In this document: piece by piece, positions 37,296 through 45,812 of the stretch
Position numbering within the stretch: position 1 is the stretch's first letter
How the letters are laid out: every line of letters starts with the position of its first letter
Origin: Cyclobacteriaceae bacterium
GTDB lineage: Bacteria; Bacteroidota; Bacteroidia; Cytophagales; Cyclobacteriaceae
Length of the DNA: 64,000 nt
Assembly: GCA_028278225.1 (NCBI GenBank)
Contig: JANQEU010000075.1
Coordinates: forward strand, 405,520 to 469,519
Direction: 5' to 3'
Program-made: the position numbers and the translations under genes
The notes under the pieces: generated by a model
Database searches by the model: none
What the model was told of the DNA's origin: nothing
What the model saw: only the letters and a program-made list of their open reading frames with translations

Positions 37296-37658
37296 TCATT
37301 CCAGTTCTTTTCCCCTAAAGTATCGAGGCTTGTCGGGTAAGGTGATTGGAGGATAAGGTTTAAATTTCAATTCATTTGGATAGATGAACTTTCCCCTGCT
37401 TCTTTCGCCGGTGAGCGGATTTACTATTATCAGGGAATATCGTGTATCCGGGTCAACCCGGATCCTTCCCGGAGGTATCCGTCGGGATTGTGGCCTGATC
37501 ACTCTTAAGGAGTACCCTGTGGAACCCGATTCATTGAAGGTATGAGTTCTTTCCCTGTTGATTTGTTCAAAGGTTCTCATGGAATCGGCACGAAAATCCT
37601 GCGACAATGCGATGGATGGAAATACCATTGCCCCAAGAAGCAAAAAGGTACCTTTCAT
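37296..37658 (-). CDS. small secreted protein of unknown function
   Basis: A 120-residue protein with a signal peptide (to about 19, PSIALSQ). The mature part is basic, Arg- and Pro-rich (RVIRPQSRRIPPGRIRVDP, PPITLPDKPRYFRG), with little predicted structure. No family recognised. About 300 bases on its downstream side (36998-37295) show no gene or RNA on either strand. Confidence 0.65.
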   Translation of the reverse strand: MKGTFLLLGAMVFPSIALSQDFRADSMRTFEQINRERTHTFNESGSTGYSLRVIRPQSRRIPPGRIRVDPDTRYSLIIVNPLTGERSRGKFIYPNELKFKPYPPITLPDKPRYFRGKELE

Positions 37659-37728
37659 GCTATCTAATTTAGCTCAATTGTTGGTGAAAAGGAATTTCTT
37701 TAACCGAATTTAGGGATATTTAACAGCC

Positions 37729-38556
37729 TCACTTGAGGTCCCGTCGAGTGAGTAGTCCGTATACACCGGCCAGGTAAATCAAAAGCCATCCGGAGCTTAT
37801 CAAAATTGCCTTTAATGGCACGTAATCCGTGATTTCCTGGAAGATATATCTACCAAAGGGTATCGGTATGAGATCATTTAGCGCATGAATAGGGAAGAAA
37901 GGAGTCAGCCTGGGCCAGATTCCATTTTCGAAGTACGGTGCATGCTCCAGGATAACGGTCAGGATGGGTTCGAACATGATGGAGTACAGGAATAAAAGTA
38001 CAATGACAAATCCTGCCTTCCTGATCAGAAGCGCCAGCAAAAATGCCAGGCAGCAAAACACGAAGATGTCAAAGAAATAAGCGCCCAGAAACTCCAGTTC
38101 GTCAAAGATATAGGACCGTCCCCAGACGTCAGAGTAAATTGATCCGTTGACAAGCCCTGCCACAAAGAGTGTTGTGGTGCTGACAAGCGCCAGAAAGAAA
38201 ATCAGGGAAATCTTGCTTAATACATATTCGCGTTTGCTGATGCCATCGATCACATTCTGCCTCAGCGTGTGATATGTGACGTCATTGTTTACCGATATGA
38301 TTACGATAAATGCTAAAAGCATCTTCAAAAATGATCCGAGATACGTAGTGTTTTGCCAGATATCAGGGAAGTCGTAGATAGGAATGATGGTGGGGTCCAA
38401 CCCGTCGAAATCCGCACCTTTTGATTTTAACCACTCCAGGAAAAAGACCCCGAACGAGCAAATTATCAATAATGCCAGTATGTACATTCCTAACAAGATC
38501 CAGAAAACCTTGTAATGTCTGAGTTTCAGCCATTCCAGCTTGAATGCTCTAATCAT
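37729..38556 (-). CDS. ABC-2 type transporter permease
   Basis: A 275-residue membrane protein with six predicted helices and the ABC-2 layout: N-terminal EWLKLRHYKVFWILLGMYI, a soluble loop, then VNNDVTYHTLRQNVIDGISKREYVLSKI, which is typical of BcrB-like permeases. It overlaps the ATPase gene by eight bases and must form the export complex with it. Last gene of the sigma-factor operon. The substrate is unknown. Confidence 0.9.
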   Translation of the reverse strand: MIRAFKLEWLKLRHYKVFWILLGMYILALLIICSFGVFFLEWLKSKGADFDGLDPTIIPIYDFPDIWQNTTYLGSFLKMLLAFIVIISVNNDVTYHTLRQNVIDGISKREYVLSKISLIFFLALVSTTTLFVAGLVNGSIYSDVWGRSYIFDELEFLGAYFFDIFVFCCLAFLLALLIRKAGFVIVLLFLYSIMFEPILTVILEHAPYFENGIWPRLTPFFPIHALNDLIPIPFGRYIFQEITDYVPLKAILISSGWLLIYLAGVYGLLTRRDLK

Positions 38557-39448
38557 TTTCCTTTAATATTTTGAGAAACTCCTGTTCCAGTGACCGGGTT
38601 TGCGGTATCAGCTTGTGAAGTGTAATACCTTTTTCATGACAAAAGGCGTTTACATCAGTTGCTGAGAAGTTTGATTCCAATTCCGCAAAAAGACTTCCGT
38701 TTTGCTGGTACTTGGCTTTTATACCCTTAAACTCATCCAATTTCCTGTCAAGTTGATCCAAATTGTTACATGACAACTCCACTTTGTTAGTTTCGCCCAA
38801 TATGTCCTGAACGGGCCCTTCGTGCAGCTTATTGCCGTTTTTCAATACGCAAAAGTCTGTACATACTTTCTGAACTTCATCCAGGAGATGACTTGCAATA
38901 ATGATGGTCTTACCTTGATTTGCTATGTCCTTAATTAAGCTTCTAACTTCGGCAATTCCTTCAGGATCCAGGCCATTAGTCGGCTCATCTAAAATCAGGA
39001 CAGGGGGATCCGACAAGAGCGCCGCCGCAATTGAAAGACGTTGCTTCATGCCGAGACTGTAATTCCTGAATTTGTCGTCCTTTCGATCGAACAAACTCAC
39101 CTGCTTTAGAATTGAATCAATATTTCCGGTCCCGCATTTTTTGATGTGAGCCACGACCCTGAGGTTTTGAACAGCTGTCAGGTAAGGATAGAAGCTGGGA
39201 GTTTCCAGGATGGAACCAATTTTTTTTCGGGCATCTACTGCTGCCTCATTTCCGCCGAACCATTCAAAGATTCCGGCTGTAGGCGCAATCACATGCAGTA
39301 TTAGTCCGAGTGTGGTAGTTTTTCCGCTTCCATTCGGGCCCAGTATACCATAGACCTGACCGGTTTCAACGGTAAGGTTTAGCTGATTGACCGCCACGAG
39401 TTTCCCGAATCGTTTGGTTAGGTTTTGTATGGAAAGAACTTTAGTCAT
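38549..39448 (-). CDS. ABC transporter ATP-binding protein
   Basis: A 299-residue ABC ATPase. Walker A GPNGSGKTT (38-46), signature SLGMKQR (131-137), Walker B VLILDEPTNGLDPEG (150-164) and the H-loop ASHLLDEV are intact. A C-terminal extension of about 80 residues follows, as in the BcrA/CcmA-like drug and lipid exporter group. It overlaps both neighbours by eight bases. It pairs with the permease downstream. Confidence 0.95.
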   Translation of the reverse strand: MTKVLSIQNLTKRFGKLVAVNQLNLTVETGQVYGILGPNGSGKTTTLGLILHVIAPTAGIFEWFGGNEAAVDARKKIGSILETPSFYPYLTAVQNLRVVAHIKKCGTGNIDSILKQVSLFDRKDDKFRNYSLGMKQRLSIAAALLSDPPVLILDEPTNGLDPEGIAEVRSLIKDIANQGKTIIIASHLLDEVQKVCTDFCVLKNGNKLHEGPVQDILGETNKVELSCNNLDQLDRKLDEFKGIKAKYQQNGSLFAELESNFSATDVNAFCHEKGITLHKLIPQTRSLEQEFLKILKEND

Positions 39449-39935
39449 GAAAGTCTGAAATGTTCAACTCAAAAACATTGATGATATCATTTTGTTGTAA
39501 GGTATTAAACAGCTCCGGGATCTTTTGCCAGGCAATTGATCCGTTTAAATAAAACGCCGCGGCATTTTCCCTGTTACCAAAAACACCTACCATTTGATTG
39601 TTGCGACCTTCCTTACCATAAAGAAAGAGGTTAGTATTCCCCCATACGGATGCATATTCCTCAAAGCCCTCCTCTTTGTAGTCATCTATGATTCCGGTAT
39701 ACGATTTATCGGCGATAGCAGCCGAATCCAGCACATAGATCAGTAGCTTGTTAACTCCGCTTACCAGGTCATTGTATGCTTCGTTTTCACTAATGTTAAC
39801 CATTCTCAAAGTGCTGGCATAAAAACAATAGGCCATCTTTTTGTTAGCCTCTCCATACTCCTTGACAATGTGCTCCTGTGAAAACAAGGGCTGCCAAAGC
39901 AGCCCCGTAATAATCGATATAAGAAAATATCTCAT
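39441..39935 (-). CDS. DUF4252-like secreted protein
   Basis: A 164-residue protein with a signal peptide (LLWQPLFSQ). The pattern of helices then strands (NLFLYGKEGRNNQMVGVFG) and its place beside a clear DUF4252 gene suggest a diverged member of the same family. Function unknown. It overlaps the ABC ATPase start by eight bases and starts right after its neighbour's stop. Envelope localisation inferred. Confidence 0.72.
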   Translation of the reverse strand: MRYFLISIITGLLWQPLFSQEHIVKEYGEANKKMAYCFYASTLRMVNISENEAYNDLVSGVNKLLIYVLDSAAIADKSYTGIIDDYKEEGFEEYASVWGNTNLFLYGKEGRNNQMVGVFGNRENAAAFYLNGSIAWQKIPELFNTLQQNDIINVFELNISDFHD

Positions 39936-40469
39936 CTAATTGTTTCCCTCTCCCTTGTCAATTTTCTCCAGGTGCTTAAACCCGTCAACATGCATTGATC
40001 GCGCAATCTTCGAAATGTTTTTCAGATCAATTTCCCCATAAAGACTAAGGATCACAAATTTCTTTTTTCCACCGGCGACCATCACCAGCTCCTCGATTAT
40101 ACCCTTACTTTCTTTGATCGAAAATTTGAAATTTTCTTCAGCATCTATGACGGTCATCAGTTCCTCGAACCCTTCCGAGTCAACATCCCTGATCGCCTGG
40201 TCAAAGAGCTTTCCGGCATCCCTGGGAACGCTGTCGCCCAAAACCATTTTCAATCCCTCCAGTTTGCTCACTGCCTTAAGGAATTCTTCCTCCTCTTCAC
40301 TTCCTGCCTCCAACTCGGTAAAAAGTGAAAACATTTTGCTGCTGATTGAGACTTTCACATAGTCTTCATTATCACCAAGCTGATCGAAATACTTGTTCAC
40401 GACCGATCCCTGGGCCAATAAACCAAGTGAAAGGGTCATTAATGTTATGGTAAAAAATAACTTTTTCAT
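39936..40469 (-). CDS. DUF4252 domain-containing protein
   Basis: A 177-residue protein with a signal peptide to about residue 20. VNKYFDQLGDNEDYVKVSIS, the acidic loop SEEEEEFLKAVSKLEGLKM and the strand pair KKKFVILSLYGEIDLKNISKI match DUF4252. In Bacteroidota this family is regularly encoded behind an ECF sigma factor and an anti-sigma-like protein, as here. The start overlaps the previous gene by four bases. Function unproven. Confidence 0.88.
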   Translation of the reverse strand: MKKLFFTITLMTLSLGLLAQGSVVNKYFDQLGDNEDYVKVSISSKMFSLFTELEAGSEEEEEFLKAVSKLEGLKMVLGDSVPRDAGKLFDQAIRDVDSEGFEELMTVIDAEENFKFSIKESKGIIEELVMVAGGKKKFVILSLYGEIDLKNISKIARSMHVDGFKHLEKIDKGEGNN

Positions 40470-40900
40470 TTTTCTAATTCTTTAACAATTTTCTCTGCTT
40501 CATTTAAATTTTTAAGTTCACCCGTATATGCTGTCCCCTCATTCAGTGAGGTGGAGACCATCAACAATGCCTTACGGGTAATCTCATAGGCTTCTTGCGG
40601 ATCTTCGATCACAAACTCACGCTGTTTACGTGCATCCTGGATCACGAGGAATGCTACCGACAAACCAAGCACCAGGGAAGCGGCTATCGACAGCCAGGTC
40701 CGTGTCTGAAACTTTCCGGGATGCTTAAAGCTGTTTGTCCCCTGTCTTTTCTCGTTCAACGTAGCAAAATATCTTCCTTCGGGGGTGAGGGATGGATTAT
40801 TTCTGAAGTGATCCCTGATCCTGGATTCTTCCTTGAGAGATGACTCACCTTCCCAGTATTTTGCTAACAAGTCTTCAATTCGCGATTCCATAAGCTTCAA
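40466..40900 (-). CDS. anti-sigma-factor-like single-pass membrane protein
   Basis: A 144-residue protein. A cytoplasmic helical N-terminus (MESRIEDLLAKYWEGESSLKEE) is followed by one membrane helix at about 70-87 (WLSIAASLVLGLSVAFLVI) and a short periplasmic tail. The layout and its position directly after an ECF sigma gene (26-base overlap) suggest that it binds and restrains that sigma factor. No zinc-binding anti-sigma motif is seen. Role inferred from context. Confidence 0.75.
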   Translation of the reverse strand: MKLMESRIEDLLAKYWEGESSLKEESRIRDHFRNNPSLTPEGRYFATLNEKRQGTNSFKHPGKFQTRTWLSIAASLVLGLSVAFLVIQDARKQREFVIEDPQEAYEITRKALLMVSTSLNEGTAYTGELKNLNEAEKIVKELEK

Positions 40901-41381
40901 TTTGTTGTAATGCCGATCGTATCCTGTTCCGTGCGCGATGAAGGTATACCTTCACTTCGCTCATACTGAGGGAAAGCACCTCCGAGATCTCGTGATAGCT
41001 CATTCCTTCTATTTCTCTCAGGTGGAATATTTCCCTCTGTTTTTCCGGAATAGTTGACAACACCTTGTCCAGCCATTTTTGATGATCTTCCATAAGCGTA
41101 TCGTGATCCGCCTTTATCTGATCTTCCTGCTCAATCTCCTCGCCGGAGAGGGCAGTATACCGATTGGCCTTTACCCAATCGTAACACTGATTGCGGGTGA
41201 CCCGCATAGCCCATGCTTCATGGTTCTGCACCTCATTTAGCATTCGGCGCTTATCCCATATTTTAGTCAGACACTCCTGAACGACATCATGTGCCTGCTC
41301 TTCATTTTTCAATATTGACAATGCGTACCGGTACATTTTATCCGATGCAGGAATGATATGTTGCTCAAAGAGTTTCGACAT
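40875..41381 (-). CDS. ECF-type RNA polymerase sigma factor
   Basis: A 168-residue sigma-70 family protein. Region 2 contains YRYALSILKNEEQAHDVVQECLTKIWD, and region 4 has IPEKQREIFHLREIEGMSYHEISEVL with its helix-turn-helix. There is no region 1.1 or 3, as expected for ECF factors. First gene of a six-gene leftward operon (sigma, anti-sigma-like, two DUF4252, ABC ATPase, permease). It probably directs this operon and further genes in response to an envelope signal. Confidence 0.95.
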   Translation of the reverse strand: MSKLFEQHIIPASDKMYRYALSILKNEEQAHDVVQECLTKIWDKRRMLNEVQNHEAWAMRVTRNQCYDWVKANRYTALSGEEIEQEDQIKADHDTLMEDHQKWLDKVLSTIPEKQREIFHLREIEGMSYHEISEVLSLSMSEVKVYLHRARNRIRSALQQIEAYGIAN

Positions 41382-41511
41382 TCTGACGAGGAGACCTGCT
41401 TGCTAAAGAATTTGTTACAAGTTCAGCAATATTTTTCGCAAGAAATCGATCTATGTCAATTATCAGGGCCTTTTGTGATGAAAATTAGCTTTTTGATCCT
41501 CCCGGTCGGGC

Positions 41512-41519
41512 TAGCTTTG
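41512..41519 (+). promoter_or_regulatory. -7 promoter box of the deacetylase gene, probably leaderless
   Basis: TAGCTTTG fits TAnnTTTG and ends four bases (TGCC) before the TTG start at 41524. This is the same spacing and nearly the same spacer as at guaA (CGCC then ATG). The box also contains the in-frame TAG stop upstream of the TTG. It supports transcription starting at or next to the start codon. Confidence 0.6.
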
Positions 41520-41523
41520 TGCC

Positions 41524-42498
41524 TTGAAAACATCTGCCGTCTTGGAACTCATTTACGACGATATATTTAAAGAGCATGACACGGGCATGCATCCTGAGAA
41601 TAAGAAGCGCCTGGAATCACTTGGGAGCATCAGGTCATCAGAAATAACTTATGATGAAAGCGCTCCGAAGATCATCCATGGTGAATCATACATCGACCGT
41701 GTGAAAGAGTACAGCAGTCATAGCAGACATATGGATGCTGATACGATTACTTCCCCGAAAACTTACGAGGCAGCTGTTTACGCTGTTAATGCTACCATTC
41801 AGGCTTCCGAAACAAATGACTTTGCTGTCGTCAGACCTCCGGGTCACCATGCATATCCTCATCACTCCAGTGGTTTTTGCCTTTTCAATAATGTGGCAAT
41901 TGCCAGTCAAAAGTTGGTTGACGAAGGTAAACGCGTTTTGATCATTGATTTCGATGGTCATCTTGGAGACGGCACTTCCGAGATCTTCTATAATAGCGAC
42001 AAAGTACTTTACTGGTCCCTGCATCAGTTTCCGGCATTCCCGGGTCACGGCAGGGCAGACGAAATCGGAAAAGACAGAGGCAGCGGTTTCACGTTCAATG
42101 TGATGCTTCCTCCGCAAAGTGGTGATGACATATTTATGGACGGATTCAATACCATTTTGCCGGTGGCTGAGCAATTCAACCCCGATGTGGTAGCGTTGTC
42201 TGCCGGTTTTGATGCGCACCAGTACGATTTATTACTGGAACTGAGATTGACCGTTGATACTTACTACGAAATCGGAAAGATATTGTCGAATAAATTTTCC
42301 AGGATGTTTGCGACACTGGAAGGTGGCTATAATGTTGAGGAACTGCCTAAATGCCTCTACAATTTCCGTGATGGAATAAATGGTCAAAAGAAAAAATACA
42401 CGGAAAAGCATACGGATACGGATATTAAGATCTGGGATGAATACGAGATCAATATGAACAACCTACTTACACGTTTAAAAGACTACTGGAAGATATGA
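41524..42498 (+). CDS. histone deacetylase family protein (AcuC/HDAC-like)
   Basis: A 324-residue zinc-dependent deacetylase of the arginase/deacetylase fold. H108-H109 (RPPGHHAYPHH) are the catalytic histidines. Zinc ligands are Asp144 and His146 (DFDGHLGDGT) and the Asp of SAGFDAHQYD, and LEGGYN supplies the catalytic tyrosine loop. The start is TTG at 41524, the first usable codon after an in-frame TAG. It overlaps the downstream acetyltransferase gene by four bases (ATGA). Together they probably add and remove acyl groups on lysines. Small-molecule substrates such as polyamines are an alternative. Confidence 0.9.
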   Translation: MKTSAVLELIYDDIFKEHDTGMHPENKKRLESLGSIRSSEITYDESAPKIIHGESYIDRVKEYSSHSRHMDADTITSPKTYEAAVYAVNATIQASETNDFAVVRPPGHHAYPHHSSGFCLFNNVAIASQKLVDEGKRVLIIDFDGHLGDGTSEIFYNSDKVLYWSLHQFPAFPGHGRADEIGKDRGSGFTFNVMLPPQSGDDIFMDGFNTILPVAEQFNPDVVALSAGFDAHQYDLLLELRLTVDTYYEIGKILSNKFSRMFATLEGGYNVEELPKCLYNFRDGINGQKKKYTEKHTDTDIKIWDEYEINMNNLLTRLKDYWKI

Positions 42499-45191
42499 AT
42501 GCTTTAGATAAAATTTTTAACCCTAATACTGTAGCAGTGATCGGCGCCTCCAATACGGAAGGTAGCGTTGGTTATGAGTTGATCAGAAACCTGGTAGGAT
42601 CCGGATTTAAAGGAACGGTTTACCCTATCAACTTCAAACATAAAAGCATATACGGAGTAAGAAGTTACAGTAAACTGAGTGAAACACGGGATGAGATCGA
42701 TCTGGCAGTAATTGCTACTCCGGCACATACGGTCCCCGATCTGGTGAAAGAGTGTGGGGAATATGGCGTAGGTGGAATTGTCATCATTTCTGCCGGTTTT
42801 ATGGAAGCCGGTGATGAAGGTCATAAGATGAGTGATATCATCCTTGGCTATGCCAGGAAATATAAAATGCGTATCATAGGGCCCAACTGCCTCGGGTTCA
42901 TCAAACCTTCCATAAAGCTTAATGTAAGTTTTGCTAACAAGATGGCATTACCAGGTAAGATCGCCCTGATCTCACAAAGTGGAGCGCTATGTACTGCAAT
43001 CCTGGATTGGTCGGTCGAACAGAATGTTGGATTCAGTCATTTCGTTTCAATTGGTTCGATGATCGATGTAGGATTTCATGATCTCATAGACTACTTCGGG
43101 AATGACCCGAATACTTCCAGTATTGTCATTTACATGGAGTCTTTGACAAATACCCGCAAATTCATGAGCGCTGCAAGGGCATTTGCCAGGAACAAACCCA
43201 TTATTGTCCTCAAAGCCGGGAAAAGCGACGCCGGAGCTAAAGTTGCGCTTTCACATACGGGTACTTTGGCTGGAAATGATATTGCTTTTGACGCCGCATT
43301 CAAGCGGGCAGGGATCATCCCCGTCGATACCATTGAGCAATTGTTTAATGCTGCACAGTCGCTTGCCATGCAACCACGTCCGCAGGGAGACAGGCTTGCA
43401 ATCATTACCAATGCCGGAGGACCCGGCGTCCTGGCGACCGATCATCTGATCAAACAGAATGGAAAGCTTGCCCAACTTTCTGAGGAGACAATGAAGAAAT
43501 TGGATGCAGTGTTGCCCAAGGTTTGGAGTCACGGAAATCCCATTGACGTTCTGGGCGATGCAACCTCGGAAAGGTATAAGGCGGCGACTGAGATCATTTT
43601 GCAGGATAGCAATGTTGACGGTGTTTTGATCATTTTGACGCCGCAGGCAATGACCCACCCTGATCTAATCGCAAGGGAAGTCGTCACCGTGGCGGGGTCC
43701 TCAAAAAAACCAATTTTAGCGTCCTGGATGGGTGAAGGTGATGTTGCGGAAGGTTGCGAGATCCTGGAAAACGGAAATATCCCGGTATTTAGAATTCCGG
43801 AGAATGCGGTGAATACCTTCATGAATATGGTGAGTTATACCCGAAATATTGAGGCGCTGTATGAAACGCCATCTACCATACCCCATGTCTTCACCCCGGA
43901 AACAGATAAGAGCTATGAGCTGATCAGGTCCGTGATGGACGAAAATCGCTTCGTGTTGACGGAAGATGAGGCAAAAGACTTGCTGGACCTGTATGACATT
44001 CCAATAGCCCGGCACCAACTGGCAGCTACGGAAGAAGAAGCGCTGAAGGTTTGTGAAGAGATCGGATATCCGGTAGTTATGAAAATTGCCTCTCCTGATA
44101 TCACTCACAAAACAGACGTGGGAGGAGTAGTAGTCAACATAAGAAAACCGGAAGATGCAAAAGAAGCTTTTAACGGAATTCTAAACTCTGCCAAAGCTGC
44201 TAAACCCGAGGCAAATATCCTTGGTGTTCTGGTTGAGCAGATGGTCTCCAAAAAATATGAATTGATTATCGGGTCGAAGAAGGATCCGATCTTTGGGCCG
44301 GTCATTGTTTTCGGAATGGGTGGTGTGGCAGTCGAAGTGTTCAAAGATCTCAACGTTGGCCTGCCGCCATTAAATATGGTCCTGGCAAAAAGGTTGATCG
44401 AGGAAACCAAGATCTACCGGCTGTTGAAAGGTTACAGGGGCATGGACAGTGTGGACATTGAGTCCATCCAGTTTCTTCTGTACAAGTTTGCCTATCTGGT
44501 TATGGATTTCCCGCAGATAAAGGAAATTGATATCAATCCGTTCGTGGTAGATGAAGAAGGAGGGGTCGTCCTGGATGCAAAAGTGGTTCTGGATGAGAAC
44601 GTAACTCCCGAGAGGATCAGAAACTACGATCATCTGGTCATAACACCTTATCCCAAGGAACTTGTTTCCATGTGGACGATGCGAAATGGTGAGGAAGTCA
44701 AGATCCGACCGATCCGACCTGAGGATGAACCAATGGAAAAGGAAATGTTCGGCAAGCTCTCCAAGCAAACGCAGTATTTCCGCTTCTTCGGATATCTCGG
44801 TCAGGTAACACACGAGATGCTGACGCGATATACTCAGATCGATTACGACAGGGAAATAGCATTGATTGCAAGGATAATTGATAAGGACGGTGAGAAAAAG
44901 ATGATAGGTGTTGTTCGGATCGTATCCGATCCTGATGGTGAAGCAGCTGAATTCGCCATAGTGATTGCGGATAAGTGGCAGGGATACGGACTTGGGAACA
45001 AGTTTATGGATACGATAATCAAGGTAGCAGCAAGGCGTGGTATCAGAAAGATCTATGCGAACGTTCTTCAATCCAATTCCACCATGTTGCATATGTTCCG
45101 TAAACGCGGATTCACCATAAAGCAGGCCGATGAGGAATCAAACTATGCTGAGAAAATCATTGAGGAAAAAACCGTCGAGCCGGTAAGCTGA
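42495..45191 (+). CDS. fused acyl-CoA synthetase (NDP-forming) and GNAT acetyltransferase, Pat-like
   Basis: An 898-residue protein. Order: CoA-binding domain (NTVAVIGASNTEGSVGYELI) and succinyl-CoA-ligase-like alpha part, then a beta part with an ATP-grasp domain (EDEAKDLLDLYDIPIARH near 490). The C-terminal GNAT domain (about 725-885) has the acetyl-CoA motif Q829-G-Y-G-L-G. The phospho-histidine position of active ADP-forming synthetases is retained: H254 in VALSHTGTLAGND. In enterobacterial Pat, from memory, this residue is lost. So the first half may be catalytic here, or it may serve as a regulatory sensor. Translationally coupled to the deacetylase gene. Confidence 0.93.
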   Translation: MNALDKIFNPNTVAVIGASNTEGSVGYELIRNLVGSGFKGTVYPINFKHKSIYGVRSYSKLSETRDEIDLAVIATPAHTVPDLVKECGEYGVGGIVIISAGFMEAGDEGHKMSDIILGYARKYKMRIIGPNCLGFIKPSIKLNVSFANKMALPGKIALISQSGALCTAILDWSVEQNVGFSHFVSIGSMIDVGFHDLIDYFGNDPNTSSIVIYMESLTNTRKFMSAARAFARNKPIIVLKAGKSDAGAKVALSHTGTLAGNDIAFDAAFKRAGIIPVDTIEQLFNAAQSLAMQPRPQGDRLAIITNAGGPGVLATDHLIKQNGKLAQLSEETMKKLDAVLPKVWSHGNPIDVLGDATSERYKAATEIILQDSNVDGVLIILTPQAMTHPDLIAREVVTVAGSSKKPILASWMGEGDVAEGCEILENGNIPVFRIPENAVNTFMNMVSYTRNIEALYETPSTIPHVFTPETDKSYELIRSVMDENRFVLTEDEAKDLLDLYDIPIARHQLAATEEEALKVCEEIGYPVVMKIASPDITHKTDVGGVVVNIRKPEDAKEAFNGILNSAKAAKPEANILGVLVEQMVSKKYELIIGSKKDPIFGPVIVFGMGGVAVEVFKDLNVGLPPLNMVLAKRLIEETKIYRLLKGYRGMDSVDIESIQFLLYKFAYLVMDFPQIKEIDINPFVVDEEGGVVLDAKVVLDENVTPERIRNYDHLVITPYPKELVSMWTMRNGEEVKIRPIRPEDEPMEKEMFGKLSKQTQYFRFFGYLGQVTHEMLTRYTQIDYDREIALIARIIDKDGEKKMIGVVRIVSDPDGEAAEFAIVIADKWQGYGLGNKFMDTIIKVAARRGIRKIYANVLQSNSTMLHMFRKRGFTIKQADEESNYAEKIIEEKTVEPVS

Positions 45192-45275
45192 TCCCGTGTT
45201 GTTGATTCATAAATGACTTTAATCATAGTTGCAGGACTCTGTCTTTAGTAAATTCATGGAGTAATCCATAGATTA

Positions 45276-45380
45276 ATGCAGGGATCCTTACATAAAGAAC
45301 GCAAGAGGCCGCGGGAAATAGAAAAAACCCTGTTTTGGCTGTTTATCCTTCTTGTAATTTTGATCGTCCTCGTCAGTTGA
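45276..45380 (+). CDS. candidate small membrane protein (34 residues)
   Basis: A 34-codon frame, ATG at 45276 to TGA at 45380. A basic N-terminus is followed by TLFWLFILLVILIVLVS, a single membrane helix. It lies 13 bases before the next small membrane gene and resembles its N-terminus (RIRKILLWVFIIVVILIFLG), so it may be a short paralogue or a remnant of a duplication. No clear ribosome-binding site. Confidence 0.4.
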   Translation: MQGSLHKERKRPREIEKTLFWLFILLVILIVLVS

Positions 45381-45393
45381 TTCAAATGATTCC

Positions 45394-45708
45394 ATGATGA
45401 CTAAAAATCGCAATTCCATGGCTTCGAAGGAGAGGATCAGGAAAATATTGCTCTGGGTATTCATCATAGTGGTAATTCTGATTTTCCTTGGAAGTTGTGC
45501 TACGCAAACTAAGGAGATAATAGAGGATCCACCTGGATTCTGGTACGGTCTATTGCATGGTTTTATCGTTCTTTTCAGTTTCATCGCAAGTTTCTTTACA
45601 GACTATACCATTTATGCATTTCCTAATTCGGGCGGCTGGTATGATTTCGGATTTCTATTGGGAGTGATGATATTTTTCGGAGGAAGCGGTGCCGGAGCAA
45701 GACGTTAA
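45394..45708 (+). CDS. small membrane protein of a conserved family
   Basis: A 104-residue protein with a basic N-terminus, a membrane helix that ends in GSCATQ (possible lipobox), then GFWYGLLHGFIVLFSFIASFF, IYAFPNSGGWYDFGFLLGV and a glycine-rich end. I recognise the W-GLWHG and NNG-WYDFGF pattern as a widespread small membrane family in bacteria, without known function. It follows a 34-residue frame of similar kind and precedes the peptidase operon. Confidence 0.75.
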   Translation: MMTKNRNSMASKERIRKILLWVFIIVVILIFLGSCATQTKEIIEDPPGFWYGLLHGFIVLFSFIASFFTDYTIYAFPNSGGWYDFGFLLGVMIFFGGSGAGARR

Positions 45709-45812
45709 CATTTTTTGAGATGTCCGATTACCTGTTAAATAATTACAGTTTTCATTTGTCGTAAGCTGTACTATATTGGGAGCGACGAGTTGTTGATCCC
45801 AAAAGACATCAA

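Noticed and set aside
41686..42219. Minus-strand frame of 177 codons inside the deacetylase gene
   Set aside because: Antisense to a gene with complete catalytic residues; no recognisable domain.
44370..45092. Minus-strand frame of 240 codons inside the acetyltransferase gene
   Set aside because: Wholly antisense to a well-recognised family protein with intact motifs.
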